From the NCBI GenBank assembly GCA_033239005.1, contig BSQZ01000030.1, forward strand, positions 2,229,001-2,293,000: a stretch of DNA of 64,000 bases. Reading direction: 5' to 3'. The number at the start of each line of letters is the position of its first letter. Position 1 is the stretch's first letter. Both the position numbers and the translations under genes were made by a program. Source of the DNA: Lamellibrachia satsuma (taxonomy: Eukaryota; Annelida; Polychaeta; Sabellida; Siboglinidae). The notes under the pieces were generated by a model, which saw only the letters and a program-made list of their open reading frames with translations, did no database searches and had not been told where the DNA came from. Below, in pieces: positions 1 through 10,574 of the stretch.

Positions 1-699
1 TCTTAATAGCACATGTAACTGAAAAAGGATACCGGTAAGGTAGAACACAGGTGCATTGAGAATATGTTATTTAATGTATGCATGAGCGCATGCAATTCAG
101 CACTTGCACGAGTCCATGCATTCATGTGCGGATGCAGCATGTTCAATAAAAACAGCACGCCAAGTGTGCAGTCAGTGACAGACAATTTAGTTGGTCAGGA
201 AATGAGCCTGTTCTGAAGAACATTGAAACTTTTGTGTCGTTGTTATGAGCATTCCTCTGCATATCTCCATGGTGACACACAGCATGGCCCGGTGCTTCCC
301 CATTGTCACGTTATACCTGTGCAATGCACATTGCTGTGCCATCGTGGCGAGACATGCATCTACGGAGTTAAGTTGGACACAGTGACCCAGTCAGGCAGAA
401 AGCGTTTCCACACAAGTAGCCGGGACCGAGTCGTATTGATCAGACCCTCGTTTGTATGTTCATTATAATTACCTGTCGATGGCAGTGGCACAGGTGAGCC
501 TGTCCTGGTGCATTTGTTTGTCATTTATTTATTTATGTCTACGCAGTTTGGGCAGCATTTATAAGCATTCATGTGTGGCTACTTGTGTCTCACATGAATT
601 CATTAAAAAATCAATTCAACATAAATTATAATGATGCCAAAATGCAATAAAGGTTCACTAACTGTTTAATTTGAATGTTCCAACCAGACCTGGGGCGAT
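1..699. other. No recognisable gene or repeat
   Basis: Mixed-composition DNA with only short open frames in all six frames. None has recognisable protein character, a splice context or a conserved motif. The end of the stretch runs into the dispersed repeat starting near 700. Confidence 0.5.
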
Positions 700-1265
700 T
701 CCAACTCCGGAATCGGAATCAAAGGATGATTACGGAGTCAGAAACGGAGTCGGAATCGTTTGGAGTTAATCTAATGGAATCGGAGTCGGAATCGTTTGGA
801 GTTAATTGAGTGGAATGGAGTCAGCATCATTTGGAGTGGAATCAGAATCGGAGTCAGAATCATTTGGAGTGGAGTTGTAATCGGAATCACGTTGAGTGGA
901 ATCGGAATCGTCATGCACATGGGCCATGGCTAATTGCAATTTACTTTTATTGGTATCTCACTGCTCACTGGCCAGTCACTGCTAGTGTTTGCTCAGAAAA
1001 GCCACAGATCCTTTTGAAGGATTAAATCCTTTGGTTTTATTGGCAGTTTGTCAGAAGAATCTTCATATACCTGGTTCAAATCTGGCCTAGACAATGGCTA
1101 ATTGCAATTTACTTTGACTGATTACTCACTGCTAGTATTTGCTCAGAATCATACAAACCCTTCTAAAGGATTAAATCATTTTGTTGTATTCAGTCAGGGG
1201 AATCGAACCCAGGTCCTGTTCCAACCCGAATATCAGACTTAGATAGCATGCTGAATGCCAAGGTT
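700..1265 (-). mobile_element. Dispersed repeat, tRNA-SINE-like, copy 1
   Basis: Read on the minus strand, a tRNA-like head (about 1265-1190) contains a B-box-like GGGTTCGATTCCCC. It is followed by a body with two related halves, each carrying an AGCAAA.ACTAGCAGTGA-type block and the phrase AAGTAAATTGCAATTAGCC. The far end (700-905) is a degenerate tandem of GGAATCGGAGTC-type units. The same order of blocks recurs in the opposite orientation at 39664-40042, which shows that this is a mobile or dispersed unit. The apparent ORF at 810-1025 is repeat sequence; its translated C-terminus recurs at the other copy. Assignment to a SINE is inferred from the B box alone. Confidence 0.6.
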
Positions 1266-2046
1266 GAAAATGGATAATGGTCAAATTGTATTTAAAAATT
1301 GTGGTTCAGAAAAACACATTTGGCTGGTTAAGATGTTTCTATACTATTATTATATAACATAATTTTATGATAAAAATGATCAGAGTTTGTACATATAACA
1401 AATAATAATGTTTATTAGCCCTATCATCATACATGCTGCACATTTATTAGGCACTGTAGACTACAGTATTAATTTTTATTGTATTTTTAAATGATATCAT
1501 CCAGAAGCTAGCAACAAAACTGTCCTAATAAATGTGACTTTTAACCAGTGATCCATCAGGAAACATACTTTTTAATGTTAGAACAAATTGGACTGTCAAA
1601 GAAGCAATATTTTCTTAACAGTGAGTGGTCTGGTCACTGCACTGTCTGTGCTGATTCAGACAAGGAACTTGTTTTAGCAGGTATTGCATGAACTTGGAAC
1701 TAATCCACTTCCTGAAACTTGTTATTTCCACTGTACTAGTAATCGTTATCATAAATTGAAATGGTAACATGTTTGGTGTGTGCCCATTGCCATCCAAGCT
1801 TGGACATAGATCTGCTGTGGACAATCGTGGCACTGCCTCCTCCCAGCAGGCTACAGAAGTGTTATTGGGTAGAATTTCAGGTGGATTGAAACCATAGGGT
1901 TTGGTGTGTACTCTTGACCTAGACTGTCAGTTCACCTGGCAGTATAAATAGGCACTTCTATGTTAACTCAGTGGGTCAGTCTGGTAGGCTAAGACTGCAT
2001 GCCTCAAGTGAGATGGGTGTAGTCTGGCCTTCTATGCTAGGTTGCT
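1266..2046. other. No recognisable feature
   Basis: AT-rich anonymous DNA. A TATAAATA string lies near 1943, but there is no downstream gene to attach it to. The minus open frame at 1615-1833 has no recognisable protein features. Confidence 0.4.
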
Positions 2047-2150
2047 TGGATGCTAGGATGATTGGACGCTTGGATGCTTGGATGCTAGGATGCTAGGATG
2101 CTTGGATGCTTGGATGCTAGGATGCTTGGATGCTTGGATGCTAGGATGCC
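2047..2150. repeat. Minisatellite, 8-bp unit
   Basis: About 13 copies of GGATGCTT or GGATGCTA in direct tandem, with two variant units (GGATGATT, GGACGCTT) near the left end. Confidence 0.9.
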
Positions 2151-2599
2151 GTTACTGCAATGCCTACAGTATATCTGGACAAAGTCCACTCAGAGGCGCT
2201 TAAGACACAGGTGCTAAAGTATGTAGTATTATAACTATATATGATATTTATATTATCATAATTAATTGTTAAATAAATATTAATAATTAACTTTCTATAG
2301 TAAGGCCGGAATGATATACTACTTCACGTTATGATACGTATCACGATACAGAGGTCACAATATGATACATATCGCGATACAAACTACATTGACTAGAATG
2401 ATACAACAGTTTATTTATCACGTGGACAAGGCAAGGCTACAGCAAATGTCACGTCGTCACTCACATTTGATCCAAATTGCACCCAGCACATTGAAAAAAA
2501 ATAATAGTGTAAAGATTTTACAGTCATAGATTATAGTTAGATAATTAATTAGTTAAATAACTAATAAATTACTTAAGACATGACATGTGTCTACACATA

Positions 2600-2603
<4 letters not shown>
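2151..2603. other. No gene; short palindromic motifs
   Basis: AT-rich. At 2320-2400 are two related stretches with self-complementary cores GATACGTATC and GTATCGCGATAC. These could be a decayed transposon end, but no family can be named. Confidence 0.35.

Positions 2604-2683
<80 letters not shown>
2604..2683. repeat. (AT)n microsatellite
   Basis: About 40 uninterrupted TA dinucleotides. The open frame at 2591-2917 (minus) reads straight through it as alternating Ile-Tyr and is not a gene. Confidence 0.97.
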
Positions 2684-2686
<3 letters not shown>

Positions 2687-3150
2687 TAATAATAATATCA
2701 TACAAATATATGTGTCCCACTTAGCAAAGATTGAGGGTGGAAGGGCTAATTCTAATGACAGTGTTGCTACTATTCCTGTGCTTGCCATGGAAAATAATGT
2801 AACCAAATCATATGCATTAAACACGGGGGGGGGGTAATAAAAACAGTTATGTACATATTTGTTTTTAAAGAAGGGCAGGAAGTGATCAACCACTGATGGC
2901 TTTTTTGTTTCACCCATTCACCTTGAGCATTCACATTCACTAATGAAAGTGCTAGTCTGATTTGATTACCTTTCAACAGTGAGGCATAAAAATAGCTGCT
3001 GATTCTCCTGGCAGCTATTTGTGTCACTGTCCAGAGTCAGGTATTGATGTGACAGCGGTCACGGTCTGCGAACAGTGTTCTGTGTATTCTATGGCCTAGT
3101 GATGTGTTTGATGTATATATAGTGACAGATTGGCCTTATCATGTTATATG
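2684..3150. other. No recognisable feature
   Basis: Anonymous DNA between two AT microsatellites. It holds a short poly-G run near 2825 and no supported coding sequence. Confidence 0.4.
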
Positions 3151-3168
3151 TTCTTTTGGTTTGTGGTA

Positions 3169-3220
<52 letters not shown>

Positions 3221-3240
3221 CCCATCACAAACCAAAAGAA
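3151..3240. repeat. Palindrome with (AT)n centre
   Basis: The left arm 3151-3170 (TTCTTTTGGTTTGTGGTAGG) is almost the reverse complement of 3221-3240 (CCCATCACAAACCAAAAGAA), with about 2 mismatches. The centre, about 3171-3220, is nearly pure AT. This is the structure expected of a small foldback or MITE-type element with a microsatellite at the hairpin tip. Confidence 0.8.
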
Positions 3241-3300
3241 AAAAATCAGTGACCAATATAGGTTCCATCCTTACACAACAACAACATGTGTTATATTAAC
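3237..3300 (+). repeat. Inverted-repeat arm, left
   Basis: About 64 bp whose reverse complement recurs at 4405-4468 with only about 3 mismatches. Its inner edge (TATATTAAC) opens directly into the (AT)n tract at 3301-3384. The right arm likewise abuts an (AT)n tract. Confidence 0.85.
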
Positions 3301-3311
3301 ATATATATATA

Positions 3312-3384
<73 letters not shown>
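3301..3384. repeat. (AT)n microsatellite
   Basis: About 40 AT dinucleotides with one GAT interruption near 3312, adjoining the inner edge of the inverted-repeat arm 3237-3300. Confidence 0.95.
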
Positions 3385-3390
<6 letters not shown>

Positions 3391-3671
3391 TGTATGCACA
3401 TATGCTAAATGGCTAAGCTGCAATTTTAATAGTAATGTTTAACGTATATCTATGTAGCACTAAACCTATGCAATGATATTCTTTGGTGTTGTACATAATA
3501 ATATTACATAAAACAAGTATGGTGATAGGATAACAAATATACATATATAAAAATGTAGACAATGCAATGATGGTTGACGGAGGGTATATACTGTTATTTC
3601 CATGTAACACACACATGGCATTTCAACTTCTGTTGAAGCAAGTAATGCTGCAATTAGCTGTTGATGTCTCA

Positions 3672-4020
3672 CATACCTTGATGTACAATGTGCACCATTC
3701 CTAGGAGCTACCGTGCTACACATACCTTGATGTACAATGTGCATCATTCCTAGGAGCTACCGTGCTATACATACCTTGATGTACAATGTGCACCATTCCT
3801 AGGAGCTACCGTGCTACACATACCTTGATGTACAATGTGCACCATTCCTAGGAGCTACCGTGCTACATTATACCTTGATGTACAATGTGCACCATTCCTA
3901 GGAGCTACCGTACTACATTATACCTTGATGTACAATGTGCACCATTCCTAGGAGCTACCGTGCTACATTATACCTTGATGTATAATGTGCACCATTCCTA
4001 GGAGCTACAGTGCCACACAT
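3672..4020. repeat. Minisatellite, 49-50-bp unit
   Basis: Seven direct copies. Each contains ACCTTGATGTACAATGTGCA, then CATTCCTAGGAGCTACCGTG. The first units are 49 bp (junction CTACACATACC) and later units are 50 bp (junction CTACATTATACC), so a one-base indel arose within the array and spread. Confidence 0.95.
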
Positions 4021-4083
4021 ATCTGAAAGTGATTAATTACATGATGATTCAATTATGCATGTTTCATCGATTAACTGATCATA

Positions 4084-4247
4084 TTAACGCAATAACATTT
4101 ATAATGTAAGCAGTTCTGTATATATGTGCGTGCGTGCGTGCCTGTGTGTATACATGCATGCATGCGTGCATACATACATACATACATACATACATACATA
4201 CATACATACATACAGAATTGTTTACATTATAAATGTTACTGCGTCAA
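4084..4247. repeat. Palindromic element with CATA/GTGC centre
   Basis: The left arm 4084-4120 is matched in reverse complement by 4211-4247 (shared core CATTTATAATGTAA) over about 37 bp with about 5 mismatches. The loop is microsatellite: GTGC-type repeats, then about 12 CATA units. It resembles a MITE-like hairpin with a microsatellite at its centre. Confidence 0.8.
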
Positions 4248-4263
4248 TAATATATTTGTTTAG

Positions 4264-4468
<205 letters not shown>

Positions 4469-4714
4469 TTCCCGTCTTCTTCCTCAATAGCCCAATTTCA
4501 CTGCCATCTCCACCACTCCCCCATCCCTTGCTGTCATTCTCCACTCCCACTCCTGCCAGGAGTGGTATAAATATGAATATAATAATGTAATGTTAATTAA
4601 TGTACTATATAGCACATGTGTAAACAACAACAATAACTCCATGGCTAGTACTGGCTAGTATTGGCTAGTACTGGCTAGATATAACTTTGTCAAGTTTGCT
4701 ACAAATAAGACACC
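4469..4714. other. No gene; short tandem block
   Basis: A 14-bp motif TGGCTAGTACTGGC is tandemly repeated at 4640-4677. Otherwise nothing recognisable. Confidence 0.4.
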
Positions 4715-5116
4715 GTTGTTGGTACGGCGGGGGTTTGGTACGGTGGGGGTTGTTGGCACGGTGGCGGATTGGTACGACAGGATTTGTTGGTATGGTGGGG
4801 GTTGTTGGTATGGCGGGGGTTGTTAGTACGGCAGGGTTGTTGGTACAGCAGGGGTTGTTGGTATGACGGGGGTTGTTGGTATGTCGAGGGTTGTTGGTAT
4901 GGCTAGGGTTGTTGGTATGGTGGGGGTTGTTGGTATGGTGGGGGTTTTTGGGTATGGCGGGGGTTGTTTGTACGGCGGGGGTTGTAGGTACGGTGATGGT
5001 TGTTGGTATGGCGGGGGTTGTTGGTACGGCGGGGGTTGTTGGTATGGTGGGGGTTGTTGTTACGACGGGAGTTGTTGGTACGACGGGGGTTGTTGGTATG
5101 GTGGGGGTTGTTGGAA
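4715..5116. repeat. Minisatellite, 18-bp unit
   Basis: About 22 copies of GGTAYGGYGGGGGTTGTT. Because 18 is a multiple of three, it translates as TTPAIPTNP-like or GMVGVVG-like repeats in several frames. No flanking coding sequence supports a real protein. Confidence 0.95.
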
Positions 5117-6149
5117 ATGATCTGGAAGAAACATTGCCAGGTGCATAGTGCATGTGTCCTTAAAATTGGCACTGAGAATTGGTTAATAGTACATTTTCTT
5201 GAGAATCGGTAAAACAAAGACCTTTTAAAGTAATATCTTTTTATGCACAAGAAAGACTTAATAGCAACTTGTTGTGTACTGCAGGAGTGGCAAATGATTT
5301 GCCTTCAGTTTCAACACTGGCACATGCAAGTGACACCAACAAAAGGGTGGCTTGTTATGTCCAGGTTTGGTCATCTTTCTCATACGTCATTTTGTATGGA
5401 ATTCAGCAAATGTGTAGAAGTTTCACATCCAGTAGTTCTAAGGGCCAGTACAGTATCCAGCGCACAGCACAGAACTGGGAACACAGAAAGTTCAAAGCAG
5501 ACAAGAGTATTTCAGTCGACAAAGTTCACTGAATCCATGCACCCTTCAGTCAGAATGTTCCTGTTGTCTTAACCAGCTGTTGTATTATGTGTTTGTAATC
5601 AGCATACAACAGGAGCAGTTACAATGATACATTTGTTGAAACAACAGCCTCTGGAGCTTCTACAAACAGCCACAAGGCAAAACGCACTGTGTTAATCTGC
5701 TACAGAAGTCTCCAGAACCTCTCTGGCAGTTGTAACATATGCAATACTGATAAGAGGCCATTCCACAGCAACACTTAGTGATATTGGCATCCAGCACTGC
5801 CTCGGTGAAGCGGTTATTTGGCAACTTGCAGTTGTAAAAAGGTTAGTTTCATGCCGAAAGTGAATACTGTTCTTACAAGTTTTCTCTGCTAATCTTGACA
5901 GTACTTCTGGAATGGATTTGCTTGGTTGCAGTGCCTGTGAAAATATGATTGGCGGGCTGCCAGAATGGGTGTCTGACATAGAATTTTGTTCCAAAAGATT
6001 CTTAGGTGTAAATACCATGAAAACAACTCTTCTTCTCCCAGTTACAAGTTTTCCGAGGCTTGTACACTCAGTGTGTGTGCAGTTGTGCACATGCCCTAAT
6101 GTGCTGTACATGAGAAAAGTAATGTGGGAGAAAGAGAAAAAATTATAGT
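5117..6149. other. No recognised gene; anonymous open frame
   Basis: The longest frame is a 139-codon minus frame at 5692-6111. It has no motif I recognise, no repetitive composition and no visible splice or polyadenylation context. It could be a decayed transposon piece or chance. Confidence 0.35.
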
Positions 6150-6156
6150 GTGTGTA

Positions 6157-6188
<32 letters not shown>

Positions 6189-6226
6189 TGCATGCGTGCG
6201 TGCCTGCGTGTGTGCCTGCGTGTGAG
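6150..6226. repeat. GTGT/GCGT microsatellite
   Basis: Runs of TG followed by TGCG units. The apparent Cys-rich open frame here is a by-product of the repeat. Confidence 0.9.
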
Positions 6227-6415
6227 TAAAGAAAAGCAATTTAAGAGATATGTTTGTGTATCGATAGAAAGTGTTATGTATCTGTACAATGTGAAGTCCA
6301 GTAGATTTAAGATATTTCCAAGATTTGTATATTTGTTTGCATTTTTTTCAAAATCCAGATGAAAAAAATATTTGACATAGTTTACCTTACAAGAAACTGG
6401 TTTTCTCTACAAATG

Positions 6416-6444
6416 TTTCGACAAATTATCTCGGCCGTCATCAG
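6416..6444 (-). other. Hammerhead-ribozyme-like core
   Basis: On the minus strand CTGATGA (6444-6438) is followed after 18 nt by GAAA (6419-6416) and then CATTTGTA. These are the two invariant boxes of the hammerhead core. The next bases can form a tiny ACA/TGT stem with a GTA cleavage-type triplet. The intervening segment does not form a good stem II, and stem I is not directly adjacent, so this looks like a decayed or non-functional relative. Penelope-like elements are known carriers of such motifs. I see no Penelope coding sequence here. Confidence 0.3.
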
Positions 6445-6781
6445 ATTCAATAAAAATATTTAAAGAGAGAACCACATTCTGTTGCAAGGTGAAACTATGT
6501 AAAAATTTACATTTCAAGAAACCGGTAGGTCAGTCCATTCAAGAATCTAATAAAAAGGTTTTAGCCAGGAATAAAAATGTTGCACTTACCTGTATTGTTT
6601 TACTTTTAGTCTGACAAACAACACATTGTAGCTGACACGTACTGACATATATTCTTGTAAAAATTCATCTAAATCCTTGGAAAGCCAAGTCCAAAGGCGC
6701 AACAAAATGAAAGGGTTAGACAATCTCAAAATCGATATACAACGTTAAAATTTTCAACAGATGAATGCGTTCACTATGGTA
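6445..6781. other. No recognisable feature
   Basis: Anonymous DNA between the hammerhead-like motif and the 44-mer array. Nothing coding is seen. Confidence 0.35.
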
Positions 6782-7160
6782 TGGAGGAAACACATGCTTA
6801 AAAAGAGAACTCTTCTACTGACCTAAGGAGGAAACACATGCTTAGAAAGAGAACTCTTCTACTGACCTAAGGAGGAAACACATGCTTAGAAAGAGAACTC
6901 TTCTACTGACCTAAGGAGGAAACACATGCTTAAAAAGAGAACTCTTCTACTGACCTAAGGAGGAAACACATGCTTAGAAAGAGAACTCTTCTACTGACCT
7001 AAAGAGGAAACACATGCTTAAAAAGAGAACTCTTCTACTGACCTAAGGAGGAAACACATGCTTAGAAAGAGAACTCTTCTACTGACCTAAGGAGGAAACA
7101 CATGCTTAGAAAGAGAACTCTTCTACTGACCTAAGGAGGAAACACGTGCTTAAAAAGAGA
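6782..7160. repeat. Minisatellite, 44-bp unit
   Basis: About 8.6 direct copies containing GGAGGAAACACATGCTTA and GAGAACTCTTCTACTGACCT, with an A/G alternation (TTAAAAAGA or TTAGAAAGA). The right-most copy merges without a break into the C-terminal coding end of the LINE fragment at 7150-7570. The array therefore appears to have been seeded from that LINE. Confidence 0.93.
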
Positions 7161-7570
7161 ACCTAACACTAAAAGGGAGTGAATTCCAAATAGTTGGTGT
7201 AGCAACTGAGAAAGACTAACCAACCTTAGTTCCAATGCTTGCTTCAACTTTGGGAACAAAAAGACAGTGTGAGCTTTCTTGCAGGAGTGAGCTGTTGGTG
7301 TAAATATGAAATTGCCTGATGCAGTGATAGGTAACAGCACAGATTTTACAAACAATCTGATATCGGACAGAAAGCCAATGCAGAGATTCCAAAAGTGGCA
7401 GTGGGTGAGAGAAACCAAGATGTGACCATCACACAGCTGCATGGTGATGTGTCAGCTGGTGTGGTTCAGTGGGAATCTCATGTAACAGGCAGCAGTGGCA
7501 GCTGTTCTTTGGACTACATAGTCAAACAGCTCATTATGGCAGATACATTGCTCTCTGACGCTTTACAAGT
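7150..7570 (-). mobile_element. LINE reverse-transcriptase C-terminal fragment (L2/jockey group)
   Basis: Translating the minus strand from about 7400 gives SLHWLSVRYQIVCKICAVTY, then further on LFVPKVEASIGTKVG, a stop, and SFSVATPTIWNSLPFSV. The HWLPxRYxI and FSVAxPxxWNSLP signatures are typical of the C-terminal end of non-LTR retrotransposon polymerases of the L2/CR1/jockey groups. Upstream (about 7500-7570) VVQRTAA resembles the preceding VQNxAA motif. A stop and frame changes show it is a dead fragment. It is a different family from the CR1 copies in this window. The catalytic domain is absent. Confidence 0.75.
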
Positions 7571-9239
7571 ACTGTGTTACATATATGCAATTGCTGTGTA
7601 ATGCCCGGCTCTGGTAAGAGTCATGATGTCTTACCTTCTGCGAGGACATAGGCTGTCTGCAGTGTCCAATAAATCCCTGCATTCGTCGGGTCATTTCACA
7701 GCCATAATAGTCATCCTTGTTGTTTTGCATTCCTGTCAAATAGCTTATGCTAGGCAAGGCTACCAGATATTAGATTGGTGAGAAGCCTGGCCAAGTGTTG
7801 CCAAGCAATCGGTCGAGTGGCTGTTTCAACATTGTGGGTGTTCTCACATTAAAGTCAACATATTCAACCAGGTGAGTCAACTTCAGTCATGGTCTTCTTT
7901 AACCATTTCAGGTCTGCGGCCCTGTCACAGTGTGTTTACTGAACACTGCATTCCCTGGGCATTATTCAAAACATTACGTATAAGTGTCATTTGAATTGCA
8001 TTTCTCACCAATAAATACTAACTTTTTTAATAGGAACACCCTATATATTCTTGAACTAGAATGATCACTGGATAGTATCGTGCAATTTTTATTTTATTTG
8101 GTTACCATGGTAACACATAATTAAAAATGGTCACCATAAATTGTCAAAATTAACATCTTAATATCAAATAAAAATTTTAGTTCGAAATGTAAGTATCACA
8201 ACTATTTGATATAATATTGATAATATTGTACCGGGTATGTAAAATTTTTAGTTTAGTTGTCATAGTAACAGATAAACATTTACGGATGGGCCAATGCAGC
8301 GCTACTGCAAGCAATCTCTCACATAATTGCAAAATAACTTTCAAATTTTCTGTAGAACACTATGGCAACTTTACATCAACAGAAAGCCGAGTCATTCTCC
8401 TAGCGATCCGTGTGCAACAAGTGATGCCATGTTGTGGCCAAACGGGAGTTACATTGAATGTAAACACGCTTATACCCGATACCACTATACCATGCAGTCC
8501 ACCACAAACGTCACAGCTGACTTGCAGTGGTTTACCACAGTCCTGTTCAATCATGATGCTATTCAAACACAGTAATATTCAAACATGGTCCCTTTTCAGC
8601 ATGGTCCTTTTTCAGCATGGTCTTCTTCAAGTATGATGCTCTTCAGTCATCGCCATCTTCAGTCACAGTTGGTCTTTCAGTGAATGAATCTTATGCAGTA
8701 CCCAGTCAGCCCAATCTCTGTTTTATCTGTCGTCCTGTGGACTTCTTTCCATCCGACCCTTATTTTATTTGATCAGTATACGGCAGTGGTTCACTTTGTT
8801 TTAGTCCATTAGTCGTGGCACTCGCAGTTCTCTCAGTCATTGTTACTGCGTACTTCATTTGGCCCTTTGAGTGACTGTGTAGTTACTTTGCGTTGTGATA
8901 ATTGTCTTACAGACTTGATTGATTTTTGTCATGGGCATTTTGCTTAGCATCAGTGGCAGAACAGACAGGCAGTGTGAGCAGGCTGCCACAGTGGCCTTTA
9001 GCAAAGTCCATGCTATTTGATGTTACTAATGGGCAGTTCCAGCCTTATGCAAGACATGCAGTACAGCACAATTGGAATAGGTGGTATTTGAAATTAGCAT
9101 ACAGTGTAATGTGTAACCAATATTAACATGCCAAATGACAGCCTTCCAGCTTTACTAATTTTTACTGTGTGTTTGTACACTAAACTTTATACAATTGCAT
9201 CCTCAACTGATTTAGCCTATCGCGAATCCTGTTTGTTGA
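7571..9239. other. No recognised gene
   Basis: Open frames at 8217-8636 and 8327-8575 overlap in different frames and show no motif. A loose imperfect repeat of CATGGTC and CTTCAGTCAT phrases runs through 7880-8660. A perfect 14-nt palindrome GTTACCATGGTAAC lies at 8101-8114. Confidence 0.4.
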
Positions 9240-9600
9240 TGTAATTTTTTTTCGAATCATCGAAAGAGTAGACTTCAGTCGTTAGATGGCTCAAGATAGT
9301 CGATATCCATAATGGTAAACATTTTATGGGGTCATGGCTGATCTTGGATGTGACTTCAATCTTCTCGCTGATCACATGACAAAGTTATGAAATTTCACCA
9401 AGGGCAAAATTCATGAGTTTTTTATTTAATAGTTTATCTGATGATTTCACAAAAACTACATACTACATACATAAGTTGCTCAAATGAGCTAGCATGTTGT
9501 AGTGGATGCTAGGTAGGTTTGAATTTTCGCAAAATGAATTTGAAATGAGATGAGCAAACAAAGCGAAATAAAGTAGAAATTAATTAATTTCCTGCTAGTA
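9240..9600 (+). mobile_element. Dispersed repeat R1, copy 1
   Basis: Unnamed interspersed repeat defined here by comparison within the window. The block around 9485-9520 (GTAGTGGATGCTAGGTAGG) recurs at 43870 (+) and, as reverse complement, inside the 26-mer array at 38026-38447. The 9262-9295 block (TCATCGAAAGAGTAGACTTC) recurs at 37100 and 43630 (+) and as reverse complement at 38585. No ORF or recognisable terminal repeats. Confidence 0.6.
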
Positions 9601-9949
9601 ACTAGGTCACGGGTTCATGTGTATGTTGTTATGGATGTTCGCTTTTCCTGTTATGGACGTACACTTCAAATTTTACTATTTTAAATGCACAAATTACACA
9701 ATATCAACTTCAAAACATTACTGATTGAAAAAAAATGCATATATTAGGAAGAATCAGAATCCATAGCATTTTATTTAATGTTTTATGAACAAAATCACAG
9801 TTTTCAGCAGTTCAATGATAGCCTAATGTTCGGTCTGATGTTTGGTTTCTATGTCATTTCAAAATATGTTGGGTTTCTCAGGAAGCCCTTTCATCAAGGC
9901 TCACGCAGCATAACTAATAAAGAAGCATTGACCCAAGAAATCATAATAA

Positions 9950-10285
9950 AGGTAAAAAAAAGGTACGTTCTTATATAGCGCGGTATCTGGTCCATAAGAC
10001 TGCTCAAAGCACTTTACACTTCACCCCCTGGCAGACCTGTTCATTCCAAGGCCATCTCAACTTCTTTTGGAAGTATTCAGCCATGCTGCAATTGCTGCAC
10101 GAAGGCTATTCGTTCACATATCCACCACTGTCTGTATTGCCAGGTACTCATTTATACAGCTGAGTGAACTGTGGCAACGTGGGGTGATCAAACTTGCCAA
10201 AGGTCCGAAGCGACCACTGTGGGATTTGAAACCGGGTTCTCTCGATTGAGAGTCCGGCCTTCTAACCGGTATGCTATCGCGCCCC
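9950..10285 (-). mobile_element. tRNA-derived SINE, copy A
   Basis: On the minus strand, GGGGCGCGATAGCATACCGG (A-box region) starts at 10285 and a B-box-like GGTTTCAAATCCC follows about 40 nt later. Then come a unique body containing TTCACTCAGCTG, a CACTTTACA-rich 3' part and an A/T-rich ACCTTT-type tail near 9955. The same element lies in opposite orientation at 31393-31733 with high identity over its whole length of about 340 bp. Length, Pol III boxes and simple tail fit a tRNA SINE with a LINE-type tail. Confidence 0.85.
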
Positions 10286-10574
10286 ATAACTTAAGATTAA
10301 ACAAAATTAACTGTGAACAATTGCAATATTCGAAAACAACCATGCATTTTGAATAACCGTGGTGTACAAAGTACAAGACAAAAGTCTCGTAGCAATACTC
10401 TAACTACACTTCGTAAACTAGCCCATATGTTCTTGTACATGTTGAATACAATTTAAAAACACCATAATACCGATCAATGATTATTGTCAGTGTTCTTAAA
10501 ATGCTACTTTGTTCAATGAACAAAATAACCTTTGAATCTCAGCTCTTCCACCAGTAATGTTTCATAACAAAAAT

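Noticed and set aside
2320..2400. GATACGTATC / GTATCGCGATAC words as a transposon end
   Set aside because: Suggestive but only two imperfect occurrences and no matching partner end in the window.
5692..6111. 139-codon minus frame as a gene
   Set aside because: No recognisable motif, no splice or polyadenylation context, and length within reach of chance in this composition.
6782..7160. CRISPR-like array
   Set aside because: Units are contiguous tandem copies with no unique spacers. The same holds for every array in the window, and the DNA is eukaryotic.
8101..8114. Perfect palindrome GTTACCATGGTAAC resembling an RFX X-box
   Set aside because: About one match to the degenerate consensus is expected by chance in 64 kb, and no gene lies nearby.
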